From: Euonymus europaeus
Taxonomy: Eukaryota > Streptophyta > Magnoliopsida > Celastrales > Celastraceae
Assembly: GCA_963580455.1 (NCBI GenBank)
Contig: OY756961.1
Coordinates: 6,119,001 to 6,183,000, forward strand
Length of the DNA stretch: 64,000 bases
Direction: 5' to 3'
A program made the translations under genes and the position numbers. Below, one piece after another: positions 8,703 to 19,589 of the stretch (positions are counted from its first letter, which is position 1; every line of letters begins with the position of its first letter). The notes beneath the pieces were generated by a model. It was not told the DNA's origin, ran no database searches, and saw nothing but the letters and a program-made list of their open reading frames with translations.

Positions 8703-11700
8703 AATGTTTTTGTTGTACTATTTAAGATTCTCACTTACCGCAAAAATTCAAAACCCTAAATTTTAAAAGGAGACTTACACGGAAAGGGTTTGTTCAAATA
8801 AATACATTTCAATTTTTTTTTTTTAGAAATAAAAATAAAAAGTTATAAATTTACTACTATAGCATTGCATTGTAAAAGACGCTTCCCTTTTCATCCTCTT
8901 CTTCCTTTGTTGTTCTACTTCGTCAACCTTTTTCATCGGAACAGCCATAACCAGAAGATTCATTGTCTCTTTCTTCCGCATCATTCTACTTCTTTCTTTT
9001 TCTTCCTCTGTCGATCTCTTTATCCATTAGATCCTCCACCGTCATAGCCAACAAAAATTCTGTCTCTTCCAATGATTAAAGTTTCTCTAAATCTTTATTC
9101 TTCGATCATTTTGTGTGCAGAAGACAAATCTTCAGACATAGTTATTGATCTCGAGAGAAATATAGAAATTGAATCTGCTGACATTATATTTGTTTTGATT
9201 TTTCTGATATTATATCTATTTTGATTTGTTATCTATTTTGGATCTGCTAATATCAAATATGTTTAAATGAAATTCATGGGTATCAACTTTTATTTTGACG
9301 ATATTATCAAAATGAAATTCTCGTTATTCAATCTTCAAACAGATAATACTTCATTAAGAGTAGATATATTTTAACAAGATAGATAACATTATGAGATATA
9401 TCAAGTTACTAAAACAAATATAATAAAACAAATAACATATCAATAGATTTCAAAATCGAATATACCATAAGAGATTAAAAAAATCGCAAAAATCACCATA
9501 GACTAGTGATATAAAAATCGGATCGACTCAATCAATAGGATCGGAAAATCGATGGCCCGATCACCAAGCGGACACGATTTAGTCAAAATACCATTCGAGC
9601 ATGTGACCCGGGAAAAATAGGTAAACCCAGACGATTTTTCAAAAAATCAGACTTATTGAACCGGTAAAACCCGATCGATTTTTAAAAAATGTTAAAATGA
9701 CTAAAAACCCAATTTTAAAGACTTTGAACTGTTATAAAATATGAAATTTTTGTAATTTGAACTCTAATTTAAATGTTGATTCAATTATTTGTTATATATT
9801 ATTAATTTATGACGTGAAACTTGATTTCCATATGTATTAGATATATGATATGTACTTGATTTTCTAATGTCATATATTTTTACGATATTATTAAAATCTT
9901 AACATTATTTTATGATTAATTTTTATTTTATTTTTTTAATTAAACCTGTGGTTTGATCGATTGAACTAGTGAGCCATTTTCTAAAAATCTATTCTCTTGT
10001 TATTTTTCATTTTTCATAATCTGAGGACAACATTACTAATCATACTATGCAAGTGGAGTGTTAGAAAATACAAGAATTTAAAAAATTATACTCGAATTAC
10101 TATAAATTATATATTTTTTCTAATAAATAAAATACAATTTACAATACCTCGGATAAAATTAACATCATATGATGGCACCGTGTTTGTACAAAAAAAGACC
10201 TCCTGTCATTCCTTTGACACGTGGCAACATTGAACCCGCTGGTGAATCTCATAGAACAAATCAATAATCGACACGTGACAAGCAATGAGGAGTTTACTCA
10301 TATCGTTTGTGTATTTTGTATTTTGATGTTGTCCTAAACTCATACACAAGTTGCTGGAATTCAGAAATGTCTAAAGATCCATGTCCAAAGAGTATATTCT
10401 CATGAGATTAATTTATGAGACCGGTCAAGTATTGAGGAGATGTCCTATTGACAAGATATCGAGTTTTTAGCCAGATAAGATCAAGAAAGTGTAGGAGATC
10501 ACGAAGTTTTATGAGCCTACGTTTCTAATTTTTCTCAACAACGTTTTCAACTGTTGTGTGAGACTGGAGAGTTGAAATTGAGGAACTCCTGCACCTCCAC
10601 ATCCAGAAAGACCTTATAAAGTCACACATGAAGTCCGATCTAAAAGCCGTGACCTTTTATCGTGTAGAGTCAAGCATGATCATTCATCCTCAAGAATGGC
10701 CATCATGTTCCCATGGACCCATTTTTTAAGGAAAGAGATGAATAAAATGCATGCCATGCCACAAGAGTCCCAAATAACGAAGTCCATGATTCAAGTCAGC
10801 TGTAACTATTCCATTATTATACACAATCCTCATTTTAAGGGAAGAGTGGTCGAGTAACACGAGAATCAAGATAACATATATAAGCACATAATCTATCACT
10901 CTCGGAGAAGTTAAGATCATGCCATCAATTCAGGAGACATCACCCACATTGAAAGTCCTATAAGAAGAAGAAAAGTTAGAAGCATCAAGACCTCCTGTCA
11001 AACACAGACTACGGGTCTTAAATTTTTTATCCTTTATAACATGATTTATAAATAATCATTTTACTTAGCTCTTAGCTTAGTTCAACACCCTCGAGTGCTA
11101 GCCTCCACAACTATCCTTATTTTTAGCCTATAAAGTACATTTCTCATTTTTTCATGCACTTTGATGTATCATCAATGAAAGTTCACTACATTGCAATTGG
11201 AAGAGGTGGGTGAGATCGACCAAATTTGTCGGAGCCTAGGACTATTCAAGCCCAAAGATCTTGGGATAAGGTTTTGCTTGTGTTAGAATCAGAGATGGCG
11301 ATGGTAATGAGTTCGCTTTGCATAAATTGAGTTTAATGGGGCTATCTATTGTAGGAATTAAGGGAGTTCAAGCCACTGCCTTCGCCAATGAGGCTACCTC
11401 ATATCAATTCAGACGTGATTTTTACTGTCCATTTGTGTTGGATTCTTAGGGTTTTTCAAAAACTCATTTAATTTTTTTTATGAGGTTTAATTTGATTAGG
11501 GCGCCAATCAAAGCATTATTTGCTCCACGTCATCAATTTTTACACGGTAACGAGATTATCTCTGTTTTCATCAATCCATGTCACTAAATTTAAAAAAAAA
11601 GTTCGATCAATGGGACACATCATATGTTCTTATTGGCAAAGATTCACGAAAGTTTGCCTGTGTAACATACTTGCAAAATGAGTGATCAATATTTAGTTTT

Positions 11701-12281
11701 TTTTAATGGCTAAGTCGTAATATATGCCATCTATGAGTGACCAAAAGTGACACTCGGTTCTAGTGTTTAGTTTCTATTAGCTTATAGTGACGCTCATAAA
11801 TATTTAAAATCTTTTTCATTAATCAAATCTCATACTAATGATTTTGTATTTTTCAAACTACACATAAATTATCTGATAGAAGATCAGATCGGCCCAAATC
11901 TCCTAAACATTATTGAGACTGACAACAAATCCTAATATCCTAAACATTATTGAGACTGACAACAAATCCTAATACACTGACAATTTCTCGATCATCACAA
12001 CCAATCCATGCCATGTCATTAGAGGTGTTGGAAATGGGTTTGATCTTTTCCCTTGTGTGTAAAGTAACCAACAAACCCACATCTCCATGCGTAATTTCTA
12101 CCGTCCCGTTGGATTACACCCGGGGGTACGATTGTCATATATGTGTTTGATTCGTGGATGATAAGAAGAAATCAAGTGCAAAAGCAATTGTTTTCCAGTT
12201 TTACCCTTCCTGGAAAGAATCAGTAAGAAAACGGGCAGAATTCGGTAACCCCACAATCCTCACCGAGTCGACCCGTCAACC
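8703..12281. other. Intergenic region, no gene seen
   Basis: AT-rich and without a supported gene. Around 10620-11240 there is weak resemblance to an old LTR: a CCTATAAA box near 11130 is followed by a stretch around ATCAATGAAAG typical of LTR R regions, but no partner LTR or target duplication was found. Between 9480 and 9720 are repeated CCCGATC/ACCGGT-like words of unknown origin. The rest shows nothing I can name. Confidence 0.4.
11901..11974 (+). repeat. Perfect 37-bp tandem duplication
   Basis: TCCTAAACATTATTGAGACT and the following 17 bases occur twice in direct succession (11901-11937 and 11938-11974), without visible mismatches. It lies about 310 bp before the TATA box of the TBP gene. 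The identity suggests a recent replication slip. Confidence 0.9.
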
Positions 12282-12846
12282 TATATATACGGCCAAGGTA
12301 GGGTACAAAATGACCTTCACTCGCTAACCGACTCTCTCCTTCAATATCTGACCTCAAAATCGCCTCTCAAGACCACAACGAAAACCTACAGGCTTCTCTC
12401 TTCCCATCTATTCCCATCTATCGTTCCGAAGCTATATAAAAGAGACTGAATTTCAAATTCTCCACCACCCTTCTCTCTTTAACCCTATAAATTACTTTTC
12501 TTTCATCCGATTTTCCCTCCAACGCGACCTTAGTTTCACATCGAAATACTTCTTAGCGATTTCGATTATTTTTGTGTAAACAATAGGGGTTTTCGAATCT
12601 GAATCGATATATATTGATTTTGGGCTACGGTTAAAGACTACAAACTGAAATTCTTTGATCTAAGACAAGCAGCCCCGAATTTGTAATCTGTGTTTGGGAT
12701 TTGATTGGGGTGGTGAATTAGCTCACATCGAGGTCTTTTGGGAGATTTTTGGTTGTCTTTTTGGGGATTATTTGCTTGGGGTTGTTGGAGGAACCCATTA
12801 AGAAGAAATTTCTGGGGTTTTATTTCGAGGGTGAGGAACAAATCTA
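12282..12846 (+). promoter_or_regulatory. TBP promoter TATA box and 5' leader
   Basis: TATATATA at 12282-12289 is the best TATA box. The transcript should begin about 30 bp downstream and carry a leader of roughly 530 bp, rich in CT words near its start. No leader intron was needed to reach the start codon. Confidence 0.5.
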
Positions 12847-15800
12847 ATGGCGGACTTTGGTGGCTTGGAAGGTAGCCAGCCGGTGGACCTTGCCAAGCAT
12901 CCGTCTGGCATTGTTCCCACTCTTCAGTAAGTCCTTTGTTCAATTCCCACTAGAGTCTTTCACATATAATTTACGTGTTTCGATCTGAGTTGAATGAATC
13001 GAATTATTTTCAAGTGATTCGGTTTCTTGATTTAGATTTTGATGAGCTTTTGATGGGTGGATGTTCCTGGTGTGTGATATGGGGTTTATATATATATACA
13101 CACACACACACTGTTTGTTTCACAGAAGATTTTTGAGGTATTTCTTGGGTGAAAATTTTGTAATTGGAAGGCTTTCGTAGTCTTATTCAATGCGATAAGG
13201 AATGCAAGGAATGGATTCAATGAAGCTTTTTTTGAAGACTAGCTAATGTAGCTTCTAATAGTGTCTTGTTGTCAGATGTTATGTCTGTCCATTAAACCAG
13301 AGATGGGGTTTTAGGAAGGTAAAGATTGTTCATATTATGTAGTGAGAGATTGAACCTAGATGGAGATGGAGATGGAAAAGCTTTGAAGTATTGGTGATTG
13401 TTTAACAGTACACTAACTAGGATATACTTTATGCTACCCCTTTTTTTTTTTTTGTATAGCTTCAGATGTAGTGTCGTTCCAAAAACTACATAAATGCTGC
13501 CTTTTTTTTTTTGTTAATTTCTAGTGCACTGACTTAGTATATTTCATCCTTAAAAAAATTCATGGGAATTTGTTGATTTTTAGAGATTGAAGCGTAAGCC
13601 AGAGATTTATATATAACATTTGTGGCTTGAATCAAATCAAAATCATACCCATAAATTCTGAGCTGCCAATTTTGAAAAGTTATTTATTGAGACCTTGTCA
13701 AATATAATTTTTTGAAAGTCCAAAGACAATAATATGAAAATATTTCCAATAAAAAGTCATGAAAAATATGATTGCAAATGTTGTTCACTGATTGTCATGT
13801 GAAAAAGTTTGATGTTGCTTTTCAGCTCTTCTTCCCCTTGTTCTGGTTAGGTATCCCTTAGGCTGTGCTTGGAGTGAGAGGGAAGGGGGTTAACTGTTAA
13901 GTGGAGGGTGTGAAGTGAGGTGAAAGATTTTGCTCTCACTTGGATTGAAGGGCAAGGGTTGAGGGGAGGGTTAGTGAGGGGTGTTTTCCTCCTCCCTTGA
14001 CTCTAAAACACCCAATTTTCTAACCCTCCAATTTTGAGGGGTTAGTGAGAGGCATAGTTATAAAATAGTTATAATTATACTACTCCCCCTCCTCAAACTC
14101 CTCAACCCAAGCAAAATTATACATTTTCTCCTTTATTAACACCCCTCCTAATCCAAACAACCCAAGTTGGAGTGTTAAATTATGGTGTGACTCATTATAT
14201 TGATGAATTGAACTTTAAAGTCCAAAGGTAAAGTTGAAGGCTTTGCTGATTTATTGTGCTTGTGTTTTGATTGTGTGAGATCGGTTACAACAAACCCCTC
14301 ACTTAACTCGCCCCCACTTAAGTCCACTAAACTCTCTTCTCCTCAATCCAAGCATAGCCTAGTGCCTATGGATTTGCTGTTTGCGGCTGTTTATTGACTT
14401 TGACTGTTTTTAGTCGGGTGCTGGTTAATTGTTTTTTCTTTGAACTATTTAATCTGCATGTCTAATACTTGTAAGTTATGTGTCTATATGGTTTTTTCTC
14501 TTTTGTGGTGCTTTTTCACCAATACAAGATCCAAGTATTTACTTGTGATTCTTTGTTTTGGTGGTCCATTTGTATAGGTACACGAAAAGATGTGAGGCAG
14601 TTGTTTCTAGTTTGTCAGAACTTTTTAGCGGAATAGAATGTTCTTCCATGAACTTATTTATGTTTGCCATGTTGGTCTGATTACACTTATATGAGGACAT
14701 TTAATGTGACATTAATATTGTATTTAAGAAATGCAAGCTTCTCAGTGTGGGCGATAGATTTATTTATTTTTGTGACATGAAAAGTGTTCATTTGTGGTGT
14801 GGTTCACTGTTTGCTTCAGAAGTTTCAAGAAGTGTCTCTCATTTGTAGTCATTTTTGTAAATTTAAGTGTTGTGTTTAAACTCTATCATCCATTTAGTGT
14901 GTTTTTTTCTTTGCTGGAAGCAGGTTGTTTGACTAATTTTTATTTCTCTCTATTCTAATCCGGGAATGCTTTTGTAGGAACATTGTGTCAACTGTCAATT
15001 TGGACTGCAAATTGGATCTGAAGCTAATTGCGTTGCAAGCACGAAATGCAGAATATAATCCTAAGGTTCCCAGAATTCATTCTAACTTTTAGTATTAAGC
15101 TATTTTGGTCAATAGCTATGGGAGATTGCCTGTATTTTTTTTTGTGTGTGTAATCAAGCCTAGCAGCTTTATCTCTTCATAGTGTTAATCTATTGTATAA
15201 CTTTTTTTACTGCTCATTTTTTTCATTGCATATGATTTTGTTGATAGGGGTTCAGTGGTGTATACAATTTTTGGATGAGTTATTGCAGAAAATTAGCCCT
15301 TTCTGCCATGCCCGTCATTAATCTTTCTCTTTCTATGCATGAACAGACATTGGCAAATAGAACTAATAATAGACGTGTGTGTTTTTTTGTGTGTGTAAGC
15401 TTGCACATTACTGTTGGAATCAATCTACTAATTCCTAAATACTGTCCAGCGATTTGCTGCTGTGATTATGAGGATCAGGGAGCCCAAAACTACAGCATTG
15501 ATTTTTGCCTCAGGAAAGATGGTGAGAGTAGTTTTCAGTTGCTCTGCTTCCATATTTTGTGATCTGAACTGCTTGTGGCCTTGTGGGTTATTTTCCTGTA
15601 CTGCCTTTTGGCCCTTTTGCCCTAACATAATTATGTACTTGTATGACAGGTTTGTACAGGTGCTAAAAGTGAAATGCAGTCGAAAATGGCAGCAAGGAAG
15701 GTAAATGCCTGCTTTTAAAAATGCTGCAATATTTATGATGTCGAGGTTTATTTAATAATAAACTTATTTAACTGTCAGAAATTTGTTTGCAGTATTTTTT

Positions 15801-16854
15801 TCATTAGAATTGTTGCATCTAACATTTATATGTGGCTTTTCAGTATGCTCGTATCGTTCAAAAGCTTGGATTCAATGCGAAGTTCAAGGTCTATTATCTA
15901 TCTCTTGCCCCTTCCCTCCCAGGGTTATATATAGTTGGCTATAATTTACAGTATTCGTTGTGATTGACAGGACTTCAAGATCCAAAATATTGTTGCTTCC
16001 TGTGATGTGAAATTCCCCATCAGACTTGAAGGCCTTGCATACGCTCACGGTGCTTTTTCAAGTGTGAGTAATGATCATGTCTCGCAATTTTGTTTTTAGA
16101 TTTGCTCTCTCTTAACTTTTACATATTTGTAAGAAAATTTAATACGAACTGGAAGTTTCTTTAGGTCCAGGGTCCAACCGTCTTACTAAGTTGGCAAAAT
16201 TTTCTTTAAAACACGGAAGTTGTTGAGTGTACTTTGATCGGCCCGAATTATCTATTTACTTTTAGCTTCTAATATGTGGTCGAAAACACTATTTTACTCA
16301 TTAGCTTCTTGATAATTATCTATTTATCTTATAAATGTTGTAAACACAATTTTATTTCTACTGTTCAACAGCTTTTTTATTGACAGCTCATCTTGTGTAT
16401 TGTTCCTGCAGTATGAACCTGAGCTTTTTCCAGGCCTGATATACCGAATGAAACAGCCAAAGATCGTGCTCCTAATATTTGTATCTGGAAAAATTGTCAT
16501 TACAGGAGCCAAGGTGATTAGTACTCTTCTTTACATTTGCTCAGTATATATTCATTCTATTTTTTTTATAAGCATACATTCTGTTTGTCAATTACAATGC
16601 TATAGCTTATTTCCTCTCTTTTTTTTTTTGTCTTAGGTACGGGATGAGACTTATACAGCATTCGAAAACATCTTTCCTGTCCTTACAGAGTTTAGAAAGG
16701 TTCAGCAATGGTATGCAGTTTGTGTCGCTTTAGTGTTTCTGTGTATCGTCTTTCCCGGATTGTATTATAGTGAAAGGGTGTAGTTGAGAGTACTCGACTT
16801 AAATGGTGGTCTTCGTTTGTTCCGTGTCTCATGATATTTCTGTCTGAATGCAGA
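12847..16854 (+). CDS. TBP: TATA-box-binding protein
   Basis: TBP binds the TATA box in the nucleus as part of TFIID and also serves RNA polymerases I and III. Coding exons: 12847-12926, 14978-15065, 15450-15521, 15650-15700, 15844-15888, 15971-16063, 16412-16513, 16637-16710 and base 16854. They give 201 residues; plant TBPs have about 200. The short N-terminus [15 protein letters not shown] leads into the two direct repeats of the saddle core (about 28-113 and 118-201). DNA-intercalating phenylalanines are seen as Phe58/Phe75 and Phe149/Phe166. All junctions are GT..AG. The protein ends KVQQ, the normal plant end, because the last intron splits the stop codon: TG ends exon 8 and A begins exon 9. 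Intron 1 is about 2 kb and carries a MITE and a TA/CA microsatellite. The polyadenylation-like AATAAA at 17177-17182 fits the 3' end. Identity is certain; exon 9 is inferred from homology. Confidence 0.96.
13087..13111 (+). repeat. TA/CA microsatellite
   Basis: A compound dinucleotide run, TATATATATATA followed by CACACACACACA, in intron 1 of the TBP gene. It is probably length-variable between individuals. Confidence 0.9.
13861..14359. mobile_element. MITE in TBP intron 1
   Basis: The ends are inverted: GGCTGTGCTTGGAGTGAG at the left and the complement of GGCTATGCTTGGATTGAG at the right. A TA dinucleotide flanks both sides. The body, about 500 bp, carries further inverted words such as CTCCTC and GAGGGG. 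It has no coding capacity. The superfamily is uncertain because the TA could be part of a longer TIR or target site. Confidence 0.7.
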
Positions 16855-17190
16855 TCGATTATGATGTATGGTGTCGGCTCATCGCATATCGTTTAATGAT
16901 AATGGCAGTAAATTCAAGCGTGGAATCTGAAGCAGGGACGGTGTGGCTGGATGTTCCGCTGTAGTTCTGTGAACAAGGGTCTAATGTTCCATTCCTAGAT
17001 ATATTTGATCTTTTGCCCCTCCCCAACCCTCCCCACAACCAACCCCCCACCCCCAAAAAAAAAAAAAGTGGTGTACAAGGAACAAGGGTGAAATGTACTC
17101 GTGTTTGCATGTAATCATGAATTGGAACTGCTTGTTTGGGATTTTGTTTGGAATTTAGATGGAAAAGCAAAATTGAAATAAATTTCAATG
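16855..17190 (+). other. TBP 3' untranslated region
   Basis: After the split stop codon comes a leader-less trailer with a C-rich then A-rich run near 17030-17067 and an AATAAA signal at 17177-17182. No open frame is supported. The limits are inferred. Confidence 0.5.
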
Positions 17191-18117
17191 TTTTCTTGTT
17201 TTTGTTTTTGTTTTTTTTATTCTTGTGTGTGGATTATTGTTTCCAAGCAAATGTACATTGAATATCAATACAAAATACTAATTATACCTAAAGATATCAT
17301 CCTTAAGTATTTCTAATTTATGTGACATGGCAACTCAATCATGCCACATAAATTATATAATTTTTTTTTAAAATATGATATTTTATCTTTCGCTTCTCTC
17401 CCTTGCCCTCAAGCATTGTAATATGACAATACAGCAATGTAATAAGACTAAATGAGAGTTTAATAAAATAGTTTTACCGTCTTGACTTATTACATGTCTT
17501 TTAATACCACGTGTTTTATTAAGTTGTTTATTGGTGTCATTTCCCTTTATTACTATGTTTTTTGTATCACTTTCCCTTGTTACAATGTTATAAAATGACA
17601 CAGATTATAGTTACATTGTTACGAGGTCTAATTACATTGTTTTTGTGAGTCCGAATAATGTAATTCTAAGGCAACAAACTTCAATTTTTGGCCACCAAAT
17701 ATGGCGTGCCTACTCTCAAAAGAGCCACAAGATAACAAGGAAAAAAACCGAACATGTTATGTTCACTCTAGCGGGTAGAATCACGTTTTAAAGTTCACGA
17801 TCACCCCAAAGAAATTCATCTGATCGGACTAACATCGACGACGGGTCCATCTATCGCTACTGCCATTGAGTTCTTCATGATGATAGGCACCAATTTCACC
17901 CTTTGATTGGTTGAAATATTCGTCGGAGGCCGGCAACCTGTGTGAGAGAGAGGGGTTATGTAGTAATTAAGCTAGACATTGTTTTTTAATTTAAAATATT
18001 TCAAAAAGCTAAATCACCTAATCTATGTAACATGCCTTAGGGATGTTGGGATACTATCCTTAGAGAGATTTAGTACTATCAATATCAATAACTTGCTTAT
18101 TTTGGGAATCAATAACA
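17191..18117. other. Intergenic, no gene seen
   Basis: AT-rich. Between 17410 and 17660 short words such as TTACATTG and CAATGTAA recur on both strands without forming a clear repeat unit. Nothing else could be supported. Confidence 0.4.
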
Positions 18118-18571
18118 ATGATGCTACCTTTGACCCTTGGGGAATCATTTTGGGCTAATACTACTGAATCTCCAATCTTAGCATACACGGGTTACCTCCA
18201 AACTTCTATCATGCACCCTAGTTCCCCAATATCAACTTCTCATCTGGCATGCAGCTCAAGTTTTCGGTCAATTTTAACCTCCACCACCAACTTTTGGGTT
18301 ACTTCCTAACCCTCTCATGCCTCCACTCCCTTCTGCAAGAGCAAATGGTTTCGTTCCTTCTATACCTTATCACCCTCCTTCTTGTATGAATGGTCTTGGA
18401 CTTTTTCCCATGTCAAGTCCAAGATGGAGGAATCAAATCGATACACTACGTATGCAGAGGCGAGTATCTAAAGCGAGGTCAAAGAGAAAAAATTCTATCT
18501 TGGATTGTAACTATGAGATGTTCAGATCCAGAAAATTCCGTCTAAACACTAAGGGGTCGTTTGGTTGTTAG
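18118..18571 (+). pseudogene. Unassigned coding-like relic
   Basis: Two adjacent open frames (18118-18309, 63 codons; 18317-18571, 84 codons) have a richer, more codon-like composition than the surrounding AT-rich DNA. The second has a Pro/Ser-rich stretch and then a basic cluster, RMQRRVSKARSKRKNS. I do not recognise a family. It could be a decayed transcription-factor exon or chance; the frame ends where the next MITE begins. Confidence 0.3.
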
Positions 18572-19061
18572 AATCAAGGTGAAATAGAAGTGGTTTATGG
18601 AATGAGATATTTCATTCCTTCATTTGGTGCAAAAAAAAATTGAGGGTCCCTCATCCCTCAGTCCTCCATTTTCATTCCCACCTTTTTAGGTGGGAATAGC
18701 CAATTCCACATGGAATGGCTTGCCAAATTATAATTTTAACCTCAATTAAATATTAATTAATATATTGATATTAATTAATGTTAATTGATATATTAATTAA
18801 TATATTTCTATTTTATTTTAATTTCTTAATTATATAATTTGTTAATTTGTTAATTTTGACTACATTTTGTTTTAATTTTTTAATTATATATAATTAGAAA
18901 ATGTAAAAATGAAATATGTTGATTATACATAATTATAAATGAAGGACATAATGGACAAAACACAATTTCATTTTCATTCTCATTACCAATTTTTATACAT
19001 ACCAAACGTGAGAATCAAAATTTTATTCTCACTCAAACCATTCTAAAAACCAAACAACCCC
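18553..19061. mobile_element. Tourist-like MITE
   Basis: A 509-bp AT-rich element with terminal inverted repeats: GGGGTCGTTTGGTTGTTAGA at the left and the inverse of GGGGTTGTTTGGTTTTTAGA at the right. A 3-bp TAA flanks both sides (18550-18552 and 19062-19064). A 3-bp TAA/TTA target duplication with GGG-starting ends is typical of PIF/Harbinger-derived Tourist elements. The centre is made of ATTAATTAATAT-like words and holds no ORF. Confidence 0.85.
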
Positions 19062-19064
19062 TAA

Positions 19065-19589
19065 GAGCCATGTGTTTTTAGTTGCTGGTTGGTCCGCGAA
19101 GACCTATTGCAATAGAGTTTCTCCTTCTCTCGTCATTCGTGGTATCGATCAAGATTCTTATCCCAATACTCTATCTCTTCTTCCTCAAAAGTATTGATGT
19201 TGGAGAACCAAAGAAAAATAGAGGACGGAGAGGAATGTTTGGTGCCTTAGGGTGTATTAGATTGGGATGTAAATACCAAAATAAAAAAATTATTCTAGGA
19301 AATGAAAACTTAAAGAGGAAATTTAGTGGCAAATAAGTCATTTCAGTGCGCAAGGGAGATATTCTGAGCTGCGACTGAGCATGTTTGAGAACATGTGGCG
19401 CTAGAGTTTCCCGTGTACTACTGGCCTTGTTTTTTCTCTTCCATTTCCGCTTCCTTTCCTTCCAAGAATTGATCTTTCTCCTCGAAATGTTGACGACTTT
19501 GTAATTCCGATAACTAAAATTAAACCCATTAGACTTCTTCACAAAATTGAAGCAAGAACACTGAGCCCTTCTTTACGTATGTGTTGTTA
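19065..19589 (+). promoter_or_regulatory. Upstream region of HNH gene
   Basis: Gene-free stretch between the MITE and the HNH-protein start codon. No convincing TATA box was found, which would suit a housekeeping promoter. The small open frames on either strand here have no family features. Confidence 0.35.

Noticed and set aside
10620..11240. Solo LTR
   Set aside because: Weak TATA and R-region resemblance only; no TG..CA ends, target duplication or partner were found.
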